Positions 40,501 through 51,045 of a DNA stretch of 64,000 bases are shown one piece after another. Position 1 is the first letter of the stretch, and each line of letters starts with the position of its first letter. This DNA is from Eopsaltria australis (Eukaryota > Chordata > Aves > Passeriformes > Petroicidae). The stretch is taken from assembly GCA_034509425.1 (NCBI GenBank), contig JAVTVJ010011652.1, positions 2,433,001 through 2,497,000 on the forward strand, read 5' to 3'. Below the pieces are notes generated by a model. That model was not told the DNA's origin and ran no database searches. It saw only the letters and a list, made by a program, of their open reading frames with translations. Position numbers and translations under genes: made by a program.

Positions 40501-43500
40501 TTTTACTCTCAAATGTACTCTTTCAACTACATGATAGTTTTTGTGGTATTTAAATAGAAAAGTAAAGCTTTCTACGTGTTTAATAGTTCTCTGTCAGGTG
40601 ACTGCTAAGTTATCTCTAAGAGTGAGTGCAGCTGTGCAAATGTAACACAACAAATATGCACTTAATTGTGTCCTTTGGCCAGCAGAACATGTCTGTTGGT
40701 AATTAGTTCTTCCTCTACCAGACCCACTGGCATGTGAGCTCTCCTAGTGGGATTCTTGTTATTGTTCTCCCTGGCTCTTGTTCACTGTTGTTCTGGAAGG
40801 AAGGACAGAGCTGAAGGCATGAGTAATAGGAAATCTTAAGCTCTCACGTTCACCAAAGAGGAAAACATTTATTTAATCAGCCTAGAGCTTTACAAGCACT
40901 CAGAGAATAAAAGTTAGTCTTGTGGGAAGTGGGGGCAGAGGGGTTGGACTCAGAAAATAAGTCCTTGGCTTTTGAAGTGCTGTTACCCTGGGGTTAACGC
41001 TGTATGTGAGATCAGCGCAGGTACTTTTTCTGCTGGGTTTTTGGGACATGTTGTGTCAGCTTGTCTGCAGCTGTATTTGCAGCTCCTGGGCTGGAATAAT
41101 TCTTGCAATACCCACCACTGCCTTCCCTGACAGCTAGGAGTGACAGGGCATTTTTGGCTTCAGGAGGTCCCCAAACTCATGATTTAACAGAGACTTTATG
41201 GGCAGTGACAGCAACACATAGTTTTAATATTTCATTTGACAATAAATCGCTGTCAATTCATTCAATTCAGTTTAAGAATTTGTATGCAAAGTAAAAACAT
41301 TAAATATTATTTTACTATGATTAATATAATTTACTATGCTATATGGTTTTAGCATTTCTGGCTAAGCAAACTCAGGATATTTACAGTAATTAATTTAGCT
41401 GACTCAGTCTTATTTTAGGGACAGTCCTCTAAGATATTGGCCACAGTTGGTGCTTGATGGTTTGGATAGTCCTGACAACTCAACCAAAGTGAGATAGCTC
41501 AGAAAGGAGCACAAGCAGTATGATAGTTCAATCCCCAGTGGCTGCATAGCACAGAGAACTGTAAAGGATTTCTGGATGTGAACTTGGGAAGGGGTGAGAA
41601 CTCAGCAGAGTGAGAAGACATGAGCCTTTAACCCTCTCACACCTTGACTGAAGAATGTTTGGGGCAAATGTGCACTTAATCCATGTTACCTGCTACTGCC
41701 ATGAGGAATGAGATGCAAACCTTTTAATGCACAGCACAGTAGCATGAGACCCTAGAAAGCTGCACGCTGAACATACTGAAAGAGGGTTTAGTAGCCTTAA
41801 AAGGTCAAAAGCAGATGTCTAGAAAGTGTGAATATTTCATTGACTCGTAGATGCAAAAGTTTGTCCTAATGCATTTTAAATGACTGATTTTTAACAACCA
41901 TTCTCCCAGATGATCACAGCAAGTCAGGCATAGCAAATGAGTCCTGAATTAGTTGAGATTCAGAATGTTTTCCAGCAGATACCCGCTGTAGAAAGGATCC
42001 CACTTATGAGTTGTAGAAACATTACAGAGGCAGAAAACGCATGAAACTGTTTTTGAAGTGTTTAACAAAAACAACTGCAGCTGCTCTGGTATGTGACTCC
42101 CCCAAAACATCTCCAGTGCAGGGTGTGTTCTCACTTTGACTTTGCAGGGTTGTGTTATCTGGGGCGTGGTGTTCACTCATCATCACTCACACCAGGCTAA
42201 AATCTGGCCAGTTGTTTCAAGTCCCTGGGAAAGACCTGATAAACTTGTAATGGATCCCCTTGGCTGTTTTGAAGATGCAGGTGTACGTGGTTTCAACTAT
42301 ATTCCCTTGACAGTAGCTTATCAGAAGTTTTTCCAGGAAAACAAAACTTCAGAGAGGCCACAGGTCTACACATAATAATCTGATGAGTTCTGGATTTCTT
42401 TATCCTATAAATTCCAGTCTTGAATTAAGCTAGTGGGACACTTCAGAGGTTAAATAATTGCTAGGGAGAGTCAGAGATGAAGAAGACAGCCAGTAAAGAA
42501 AATGATAGAGAATGAGCATTAACTGTGTTTTTCTCTCTCAGTTCAATATTGGCTTTGTTGCTGCAAGTCAAACATCAGTTCTGTGTTCTCTCCCTCATTA
42601 GCTTTTCTTCCTGGAGTAAGCATATTAATGTATTGCTGAAATTCCTGGATGGGAGTTACTAAAATTGAATGGTGCAGCTTCACCTGTAGAAGAGCTGGGT
42701 GGTAGAGCTGGCTTTCTGATAGCTGTCAAGTATTTTAATCCATGTACTTCATAATCTCATATAAATAGATTTTAATAGTAAGCCTGTATAATGAATGTCA
42801 AATGTGAACCAAAAATATGTTATTCTTCTCAACAGCCAAAGGGAAAGGTTGTATTTAGTAATGTTACAGTCTTAAGTATAATGAGGTAGGAAATGGTTTT
42901 GATGACATTTTACAAGTCAGCTATAGAGTAAACGGATATTCTGTGCATATAACATCTCAGTGGGTGGGAAATATTTGTGAAAAAAGACTTGGGGTTCATT
43001 TGTTTGGAAAGCCAGACACAAATTTAAAGACTTTTAGAATTCTTTACTTGTCACTCTGAAGGGTCATTTTCTAGCATTAATTATTTTTCTATTTAAAAGC
43101 CTGGTATGGACATTGTGTGCATAGTTTATAATGTGAGGAAGCTAATGTATTGATTGATTTGGTCTCCTAAGGAGAAGAAATTGCTTTAATATTTATGCCT
43201 TGATTTTTGCTGTACTTTTAGGCCTGAAATCTGACCAGCTTTACCTATTATGAGTATCAATGTATTTAAAAGAATGAATGACTCAGTAGATTTGGATTTG
43301 GGTGACAGGATCTAGGGTATTTAGAACCTTTACATCAGTTGTTCAAATTCAGCTCAAGCTGTCTGTGCTGCTGTAGCTTCTGAAGCCTGTGAATTAAATA
43401 ATGGTCCCAGAAGTGGCTCTAGAAAGCTGTCTCCACTAATGCCCATATCAGCAATGTGGGGAGGAAGGCCAAGGAATGAAATGGCAGGTTGAAAACTCAT

Positions 43501-43625
43501 TCATTGACTAAATCCTTTCCTAACAATGAAGCAATTGAGAAAAGATGTGTTGTTTGGCAAAATGAGGAGGCAACATGTTTACACAAATTATCTGCAGTGT
43601 GACATTCATTGCCTTGGACTGTTAG

Positions 43626-43724
43626 GCAGATGAAGATGTAAAAAGACATTTGTCAAATTATGGAGAACAGGTACTTTACGATGTAGCCCCCAGCCAGGAA
43701 GACACTGATTACTTGAATGGGAAG
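43626..43724 (+). CDS. ABLIM1: Candidate unrecognised alternative exon (33 codons, phase 0-0)
   Basis: After a moderate acceptor (GGACTGTTAG) there are exactly 33 open codons, then AAG before the good donor GTGAGA. Both borders are phase 0, matching the GAG end of the exon at 24639 and the GCA start at 43990. The peptide reads ADEDVKRHLSNYGEQVLYD then VAPSQEDTDYLNGK, an acidic, polar sequence that looks like real protein rather than translated intron. It begins right after an in-frame TAG and has no Met, so it needs an upstream exon. Included in the long form, it would put 33 residues inside the first finger of LIM4. A role near the start of a short or medium isoform seems more natural. I do not recognise this peptide. 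Confidence 0.45.
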
Positions 43725-43989
43725 GTGAGAAGAGGAAGGGCTGTTCTGTATTGTCTTTTCTCTCACAGACTTTTCCCCAAGCAGTCACTGCTGGCCTCTG
43801 TTGAGGACAGGATAGACCTCAGGGCTGAAGCAGTGTGGCAGAGCTCCCATTCACAGTGCTATTGTCACATCATGAGGGCAGTGTTGTATCATAACAGGTG
43901 AACTAGAGAAAAAGAGCAATGTCAGTCAGTAAATAATGAGTGCAGTGCAATGCATTTGTCCCTCATGTCCCTCTTTTGTTTTTGTTTAG

Positions 43990-44077
43990 GCAGGTGACAA
44001 GCATTATCATCCAAGCTGTGCACGATGCAGCAGATGCAACCAAATGTTCACAGAAGGAGAAGAAATGTATCTGCAAG
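43990..44077 (+). CDS. ABLIM1: ABLIM1 exon: core of LIM4
   Basis: The exon starts after TTTGTTTAG with GCA and ends CAA G before GTAAGG (88 nt, phase 0 in, phase 1 out). It encodes AGDKHYHPSCARCSRC, NQMFTEGEEMYLQ and the first base of Gly. LIM4 ligands visible are His-x2-Cys in HPSC and the pair CSRC. The two Met codons in MFTEGEEM are the first available starts for transcripts that begin in the preceding intron. The peptide is identical to human ABLIM1 as far as I recall. Confidence 0.96.
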
Positions 44078-46753
44078 GTAAGGATGTCTCCATCCCAGAA
44101 CAAGAAAATCAGACATTGTGATTTTTCACAGACCTCAGGAGTTCATAAACCATCCCCATGTAATATGGCCAAGGAGGACCATCCTGTCTTCAGTACTGGT
44201 CTCATATTTTTTCACTTGATACCCTTTTGCTCTATTGGGTGGCCATAACTGTGATTTTGCACAGACTCTGAACCCTCACTGAGGCAGCTGTGCTAAAAAA
44301 TGAAATTTATTAGGCTGCCTCTGAATTTGACATGTCATGGATAGCTTAGCCCCAGAACGGTGTATGAGACAAAGAGATTTCCCCTGATTTCTGCTGATCA
44401 GTTTCTGTGCTGTTCTGGACCACACTCCAAACTGTAAAAGGCAAGGGAAAATCTTCCAGAAGCTGCAGTGAGTTTGTTTTGAACCATGTAGACCTCATTC
44501 CTCATGCACATTGACAGAGTCTCTCCTTCTTTTCTTAGTCATACTTGCTCCTCTTGCCTACTTCCCTTTTATCTGGTCACATCTCTCTTTTTATTCTCAA
44601 GTACTTTTTTTTATATCTTTCTGTAGTCACCTCTTTCTTGTATGTTTATTTTCATCTCCTCTTTCCTGTTAACAGTCTCACACACACAAGTATTGCCAAG
44701 CTTGTTTTTTTCATGATCTTTTCACATAAAAAATAATATGCTCTGAGAGGTGGGTGTCATACTAACTATTAAGTTATTTTTATTGCTTGCTGTAGTATTA
44801 CTGTTGGTAGAAGGATGTATAATACTCATTTATTTATGCCAGAAATAAAAGCGAATAAGGCAGATACATGTTGGGATTTTATACATTGCACTTAGGCTAG
44901 AAAACTTGATGTACTTGAAAGAAATGTAGAAGAATAGCAAAAAAAAAATTATGAAAGTGTGGTCACAGCCATTTCTTGAAATCCTGAGGAGAGGTTCTTA
45001 CTGGAGGAGTTCCAAAATAAGATAATATTGTTAAGGCATTCCTTTGAAGCTAACTTGTTCTATTTTGTAGTTTGTCCTTCCTTGCAGTCCCTTTCTCTCA
45101 TCTCTCACTGACCTTATACCTCAGTCATCTTATTCCAGCTGTGCCCAGAACGGGATGTGAAATTGTGTAGCAGCTCTGCTTGGCAGGAGAAGGAGAGGCT
45201 GGGAGAGGGCTGGGTGGGAGGTGCTGCTTTCTGATGGCAAATTGGAAAGAATAACTTGAAAGCAGCAATCACAGCATCTGGCAAATCTTAGTTTCCTCAC
45301 ATCATGGTGTGATAAAGTACAGGGAGAGTTCAAGATGAGCATCAGATCATCCTTTGCTGTCATTTATTAATAAAAATTAATAACCATTTCCAACTGGGGC
45401 CATTTGCACCAGTCTAGCAGAGAGTGGGACTTTGGGTTGACTGAGCAGGCTTTGGTGTAAATTTCTGCAGATCAAAATAAGACAGAAGGTGTTACTTTTA
45501 CTTAAACTAGGTTGGAGTTTGTCCTGGACCAGTTCAGGGGATAGGAGAGGGGAGAGGAGAGAAACCTGGCAGCAGCTTGATCTGCTGTTCTCTTCTTAGT
45601 GTACCTCTCTTTCTGTGGTTGAGTGAATGTTCCTTGTGCTCAGTCTGTCTCAGGGGAGGAGCACCTCAAATTGCATTGCTTTATTGTTCATGAGATGTTT
45701 TCTGACTAAATAATGTAATTGCTGAGTGTGCTCCAGACTGTCCTGCCAAGCTTTCCTTGCTGAATTCAGCGTGCTTGTAAGTGTGAGGACCTGAAAGCCT
45801 TTCCTGTGCAAAGCTCTCAGCTGAAATGCATATCCTGACTCCATCCAAATCAGTGACCCTAGGGTGCAGAATAACAGCATTCCAAGCATTTCTCCCAAAT
45901 AAAAATACAGCACCACAACAATAAAGCTAGAACAAAAATCACGTTGTTGGTAAAATATATGAAAATAGGCGTCTTCCATCTCACTTCTAATTGTCCTCTC
46001 CCTAGGATATGAAAGCACTGTCTTAGTATTGCTTTGTATAATAGAGAAACCTGGCAGGATTGTGGTGGAAGCTTGTATTAGAAACGTGTGGGAAACCTGC
46101 AAAAGGAAAACATGGACAAACAAGCTGTGCATCTTGGGGCTTTCTATGTTAAGGATGGTTGGAATGATGCTGGCAGAAAGCCCTCTGGCTTGGCACTGCT
46201 CCAACACATGGAAGTGGAAAAAAAGCAGCATCAGAAACTGTCTCTTTCCCATTGACTTCCTGGTAATACATTATTATATGGGCTATTCCACAAGGCTGTT
46301 GCTGAGCTAGGATTGCCCAGTATTCAGAGGGATGCTGATGTTGAAATAATGGTATGTGTGAAGGATAAAGCTGAATAAATGAATGTGCTAGTTGGTGTTT
46401 GCTAGATGAGCAAACAATCATATGTTAAGAATGGGAATAATTACAATTTGCTGAACTGTTTCTGGTAGAAAAAGAGAGGAGCGATGCAGCTTGGGAATTT
46501 GCACCCTTGCAATAGTTTCAGAGTAGATTGGCATGTTTGGATAAATAGTATCTACAAAATGTAGGTGGCTTGGAGTTCAAGATCATGAAAAATATTTACA
46601 TGTAACTTCTTAAGCCTGCTTTGTCTGATTTGGATTTTTAAATATCACATCTTTCAAATCTCTTATCATTTTGTGAAAGAAAGCCTACAACCCTCAGATA
46701 AGTTTCACCATGAAAATAACATCCAGGTTCCTGCATTTCTTGTTCACTTTCAG

Positions 46754-46834
46754 CATTCTCACAAGGTGTCCCTAAAATTGTGCCAGTTTGTGATAAATAC
46801 TGCTCAAAATGCAGTGACAACTTTCTCTTTGATG
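46754..46834 (+). CDS. ABLIM1: Candidate unrecognised cassette exon (27 codons, LIM-like, phase 1-1)
   Basis: A strong pyrimidine tract (CTTGTTCACTTTCAG) is followed by 81 nt and GATG before GTAAGG. The phase is 1 at both ends, fitting CAA G at 44077 and GT TCC at 48612, so inclusion keeps the frame. Read in that frame, it inserts AFSQGVPKIVPVCDKYC then SKCSDNFLFD before GSTVWHPDC. The CSKCSDNF part resembles CSRCNQMF of the preceding exon, as if a LIM second finger had been copied and diverged. Inclusion would offer an alternative Cys pair for the last LIM4 ligands but with a shorter loop (about 12 instead of 18 residues before HPDC), so LIM4 would be changed or broken. I do not recall this exon from mammalian ABLIM1. 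Confidence 0.5.
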
Positions 46835-46855
46835 GTAAGGAAAGTTTAATAGAAA

Positions 46856-46911
46856 AGAATCCCAGAATTGTTAAGGTTGGAAAGACCCCTAAGATCATCA
46901 ACTCCTACCAT
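46856..46911 (-). mobile_element. CR1 LINE extreme 3' end (antisense)
   Basis: The plus strand reads 'gaatcccagaattgttaagg', 'ttggaaagacccctaag', 'atcatcaactcctacca', the reverse complement of a CR1 terminus. It lies only about 20 bases after the donor of the candidate cassette exon. Confidence 0.85.
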
Positions 46912-46916
46912 TAATT

Positions 46917-47020
46917 TAACAGTGAGGTACACAGGAAAAGGCATCATTTTTCTTACGGCCACACAGGAAGGAAGCTCACAGCTGGATTTGAGACTTAAAC
47001 CAAAATCTTCTGAGTCTTAG
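46917..47020 (-). repeat. MIR-like core-SINE remnant
   Basis: The phrases 'acagtgaggtacacaggaaa', 'ggccacacaggaagg' and 'cacagctggatttgagactt' follow the reverse complement of a MIR-type SINE (lower-strand pattern 'acagatgaggaaactgaggc', 'ggtcacacagctag', 'gctgggatttgaac'). It is strongly diverged. Confidence 0.5.
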
Positions 47021-48611
47021 TTCATCCTTGAACAATAGGTGTCATATTCAGAGAAATATTACTCAGATCACTTCTTTTAACATGAACTGATAGCCTTATA
47101 ACATGAACTCTCTTCCTCCTGCATGGACAGGGCACGGCTCCCTCCTGATGTCTCAGGCTCTGTGGGTTCCTGGCTCTGAGGCTGCTGTTTGTTTACAGAG
47201 AAGGCTCTTGGTGCACTTGTCCCTGTGGTCTGATGGTTTCCCTCTGCCAAATGCACAGTTTCTTCTTCCTCGGCTCAGACTCACAGCCAAACATCTCAGC
47301 CCCTTGATCCAGAGTCACAGCATTCTCTCCTGTCTCCTGATGATGACTGTGCTGTGTACTGCTGGGAAATGAAATGATTCCTGCTGCTCTTCACTTCTGT
47401 CCCAAGTCATGTAAGGCCTTGTTAGAAGAAAGTTTCCAGGGGCCCTGACCCATCCTTCTTCTGTCTTCTTAGGGTGGGGTTTCCTCTGGCTGCTTTTGAG
47501 CTAATAGTCACCAGCAGGAGACCTGGACTTGGCTCTGCTTGGTTTCTTTGTGGACAGAGTGAGGAGGTGATGTTCCCCCCTGCAGATAGTCAGGGCTTTG
47601 GGTTGGCTTTGTGATGACTGGAATGAAGGATGAATTTGACTGCAGCTGCAGTCAGTGTTAAAAATCAGTGTTAGTTTTTGCTCCATTTCATCTTGGCCAA
47701 TATCTGCCAGCAGCTTTCCAGCAGTGACCACAGTTTACACTCTGTTCCAAAGGACAACTGAAATGGCATGGAAATGTTCCTGTCCCCTGACATTGCTCAG
47801 TCATTGAGGACAGCAGGACATTCATACATTACAGCATAATAAAGAATCTCATATTTTGGGAAACAAACAGCAGAGGACTTGACTTTTTTAGTGGGATGTA
47901 TAGCTGGAATATTCCATATGGAAACACCAGTGGCACTCATCAGAGCACGGGGCAGAAGTGCTGTGTGTGCCAATGGCAGGTACAGGGTGCTGGGATCCAG
48001 GGAGAGGCTCTCTCACGTGCTGCTTTTCACCACCTGTCATCCTGGCCTCTCACCCACTGCCAGTGGATCACACTCAGCCCTGGCTCTTGCATTGTGAATT
48101 TTTAAATTTTGCTTTTCCTTTTGCATTTTGCACGAGGGAAGATGTGATCTGAGTAGTATATTACAGTATCTGGTATAGGTGTCAACCTATTGCTCAAGGG
48201 ACTTATGATCAGAACTTCCCTTTTATGTGCAGGGCAGTACATAAGGGGAGAACAGATCAGGTGACCATGGCTTAATTCCTTTGCTCTTACCCTCCATCCT
48301 GCCAGAGGAATCCTCTCTCTTTCAGTTCCTCCAGCTGGTGCTCGCTGACTGTTGCTGCTTGAGGCTGCTTGAGTTTTAATTAAGAATGTGTGCAAAGTGC
48401 TTTGACAGCCTCAGGACAAAGCTGCTGTAGATTTGAATATTTTTTTGTTTCCCTTGTCTTTCCCATGAGCTAGACATTAATGTGAATTACTCTCATAGTT
48501 CATACAGATTCAGCATCTGATGCAATGAAGAGATTCTCTTTAATAACTGACTTGTCCTGAACAGAAGTCATCTGCTTTGCTCTGAATAAAGATGTATTTT
48601 TGCTCCCTCAG

Positions 48612-48670
48612 GTTCCACTGTCTGGCATCCCGACTGTAAGCAATCCACTAAGACTGAAGAGAAGCTCCGG
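48612..48670 (+). CDS. ABLIM1: ABLIM1 exon: end of LIM4
   Basis: The exon starts after GCTCCCTCAG with GT (completing Gly) and ends CTC CGG before GTAAGC (59 nt, phase 1 in, phase 0 out). It encodes GSTVWHPDCKQSTKTEEKLR. The His and Cys of HPDC supply the last zinc ligands of LIM4. The Lys/Glu-rich tail starts the linker. In mammals the alternative exons of the linker are inserted directly after this KLR. Confidence 0.96.
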
Positions 48671-50982
48671 GTAAGCTGAATTCATGGCTCAGTGACACAC
48701 CATACATTTTGCACACACAGTAATTGAATGTTGTTTTTAAAAGAGTGACTTTTTCCATGTTTTTTTCGCATAGCTGTCACAACTCTGGCAGAATATACAG
48801 TGGAGGCACTTCAGAGGTATTGCTCTGATTTTTAGGCTTACCACCTTCACATACCTGTCTCAGTGCACTGCCTTAAAGATAGTGTCATTTACTGACATAC
48901 AGACGTGGCCAAGTATCTAAGACACTTCATTTCATATCTCAATTGTTGTGAGAGAGACTCTTAAGGAGAAGATATGAACAGGGCAAATGCTATCATATAT
49001 TTTAGTGGTTTTGCACATCTGTGTAATTGCTCTATAGTTATCCCCTGTTCGGCGTGGTTATTCGCAGCGTTTAAACAAGATGAACTCTTCTTTCTTTGCC
49101 ATCCAAGTAAACCTCAACCTAAAGTGATCCTGATTTGAATGCCAAAAAGAGCCACAGTTACCCTTGGACTCACATCAGCATACTCAGGCAAATTTTCTGA
49201 GTCAAATCCTCGGTGACAATAATGCTGCACTGATAAATGCTAGAGCCTGGCTTTTTGCATGAACCAGGCTATTCTAAGCCCTTATTCACAGATGTATCCT
49301 CTGGAGAATTTTTCTTTTTGATGTCTCAGTTGGTCCCTTAAATTTTGCTAATTTGCCAGGATATGAATATTAGAGACTGCATACGAATAAATTGTCTTTC
49401 AGATAAGGAAACAAAGAGGTACTGGTATGAAGATACCTATGACATCCTGTGGGTTGTATTCTATGTGGGTCACATTCACAGGAAGCCACATCCTTCAGCA
49501 TTTATTCCAGTACACTGGTCTGTAAAACATACCCCACAGGGAATTTATTGTGGTCATAGGTAACGTGCAGATAAACTCCTGTTGAGCAGAGTTCATGTTA
49601 GTGTGGGCAAAAACATAAGTGGCCCTAGATGGGCATGTGGTCCAGAATGGCCAAACCTCAGTTCAGGTATCATCCAGCATTCACACATTGTTCTGTCCTA
49701 ACTTTTTGTAAGAAAATGGAAAATTATGCCAGACTGGATTTTCTTCCTCGTTTAACAATTTGAATGTAAGACAGTATTTTGGCCATGCTTAAGTGTCAGA
49801 ATGCTTGTGCCTTCTAGTACTTGGTTGCAGTACAATACCTCCCTTTCACTTGGACCCAGGAGTTTTACCAAAGCACTCCTGACTACACTGTGACCCTTAT
49901 TAGCCTTCTCCAGCTGACCTTATAAATCAGATGGCTTATTTCCATTCCCCATGGAAATGGCAGTAGTCCTCTTCAAGTATTTCCCTTTTTGTCAGTATTC
50001 TCCCCCTCCCCCCCAGCTAATTTTAATTGAAGTGAGCTAATGGATTCACTCACTTGCAAGGCTTTGCCTTAGTGAGTTCTTGCAGGAAGATGAAGTGGAG
50101 CTGAAGAGGGCACATTGAGGGAGCATCTGAGCAGTGTCACAGCACAGCTGTCCAGCAGCACCATGCTCCTGGAGAAGACCTTCTATGCAAAGGTTTAATA
50201 AGTCCTTAAAAGGCACTGATAAATGCACCATACTGAAGCTGGCTGAGAAATGCACCATTTTTAGCTTCTATGGTACATCATAGATAGTCCCTGTCTACTC
50301 TGGTGCAAAGTCAGACACCTTATTCTAAAATCAGCTGCAGTTCATTTTGATGACTTTGACACGTGCTTCATCCTCTTGACCCGAATGAAGGCAGTAGCAA
50401 ACAGGTAGGTACAGAAACAAACAAAACTGTGTGCTATTTGAGCATGTCAGCACTAAATTTGGGTCTGTAATTTGATTGAATTTCAGTTTTTTATTCAGGG
50501 TCAGGCCTAGATTTTCTGGTGGTTCTGCAAAAAGCCAGTGCCGTTGCCTATTTGCTTGCTGGGTTTCCTTTCCCTATAGAACAAAGCAAAAACTCTTTTA
50601 TCACTGAAGTCACTTCAGAAGTTTTCAGCAAGTTCTGTTTTCTCTCAGTAACTGAATTGTGATATAAACTAATCAGCATTTGAGCGGATCTGAGAGGGAG
50701 TTCATAAAAGCAATGGTTGCTTTAGATCTTTTCCCCATGGATATTTGTGGAAGTTTACAAAGACAAAACAAGCCCAAAACAAAGCAACCATATGCATTTT
50801 ACAAAAATATATATTGTTCAGGTGTTTATTTACAACTGTCTGGCTGTTCACGATTCTGCAGCAGTCAGTAAGTAGCAGATACAAGCAGATGATAATAACT
50901 TGATTGAAAAAAGAGCTTAACCACTGAACTGGGGAAACTGCTTTCCTTTTCACTCATTTTTGCCTTTTGTGTTTCATGACAG

Positions 50983-51045
50983 CATTCCTCATCTGAGTTC
51001 TTTTATCCAAAGAGTCTGGTTCTGCGCAGGCCACGCTCTGCAGAG
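50983..51045 (+). CDS. ABLIM1: ABLIM1 alternative linker exon (SSSEFFYPKSL), possibly decaying
   Basis: A very good pyrimidine tract and CAG at 50982 lead into 21 open codons in phase 0 encoding HSSSEFFYPKSLVLRRPRSAE. This corresponds to the mammalian ABLIM1 alternative segment that I recall as SSSDFFYPKSLIRRTGRSP and a few further residues; the SSS(D/E)FFYPKSL core is clear. Two things are odd. The mammalian residues before the Ser run (PPNIPR) have no counterpart after this acceptor. The donor, GAG before GTTTGC, is poor. The exon may be rarely used, or no longer used, in this lineage. Inclusion keeps the frame between KLR and PTRTSS. Confidence 0.68.

Larger units (their letters stand above)
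24640..43989 (+). other. ABLIM1: ABLIM1 intron (19.4 kb) with candidate internal promoter and exon
   Basis: The longest complete intron in the window; it splits LIM4 after KVLE. It contains a CpG-rich candidate first exon (31300-31583), an exon-like 99-nt segment (43626-43724), a direct repeat in AT-rich DNA (28811-28860), an ATTT-type simple repeat (29865-29890) and an 18-bp perfect palindrome (37551-37568). The rest is unique sequence without recognisable genes. Intron length and position fit the place where short ABLIM1 isoforms, which lack the N-terminal LIM domains, start in mammals. Confidence 0.8.
44078..48611 (+). other. ABLIM1: ABLIM1 intron (4.5 kb) with a candidate cassette exon
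   Basis: Intron between the two last LIM4 exons. It holds the exon-like segment at 46754-46834, a CR1 tail immediately after it (46856-46911), a MIR-like remnant (46917-47020) and an unexplained 200-codon minus-strand open frame (45650-46252). The rest is unique sequence. Confidence 0.82.
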
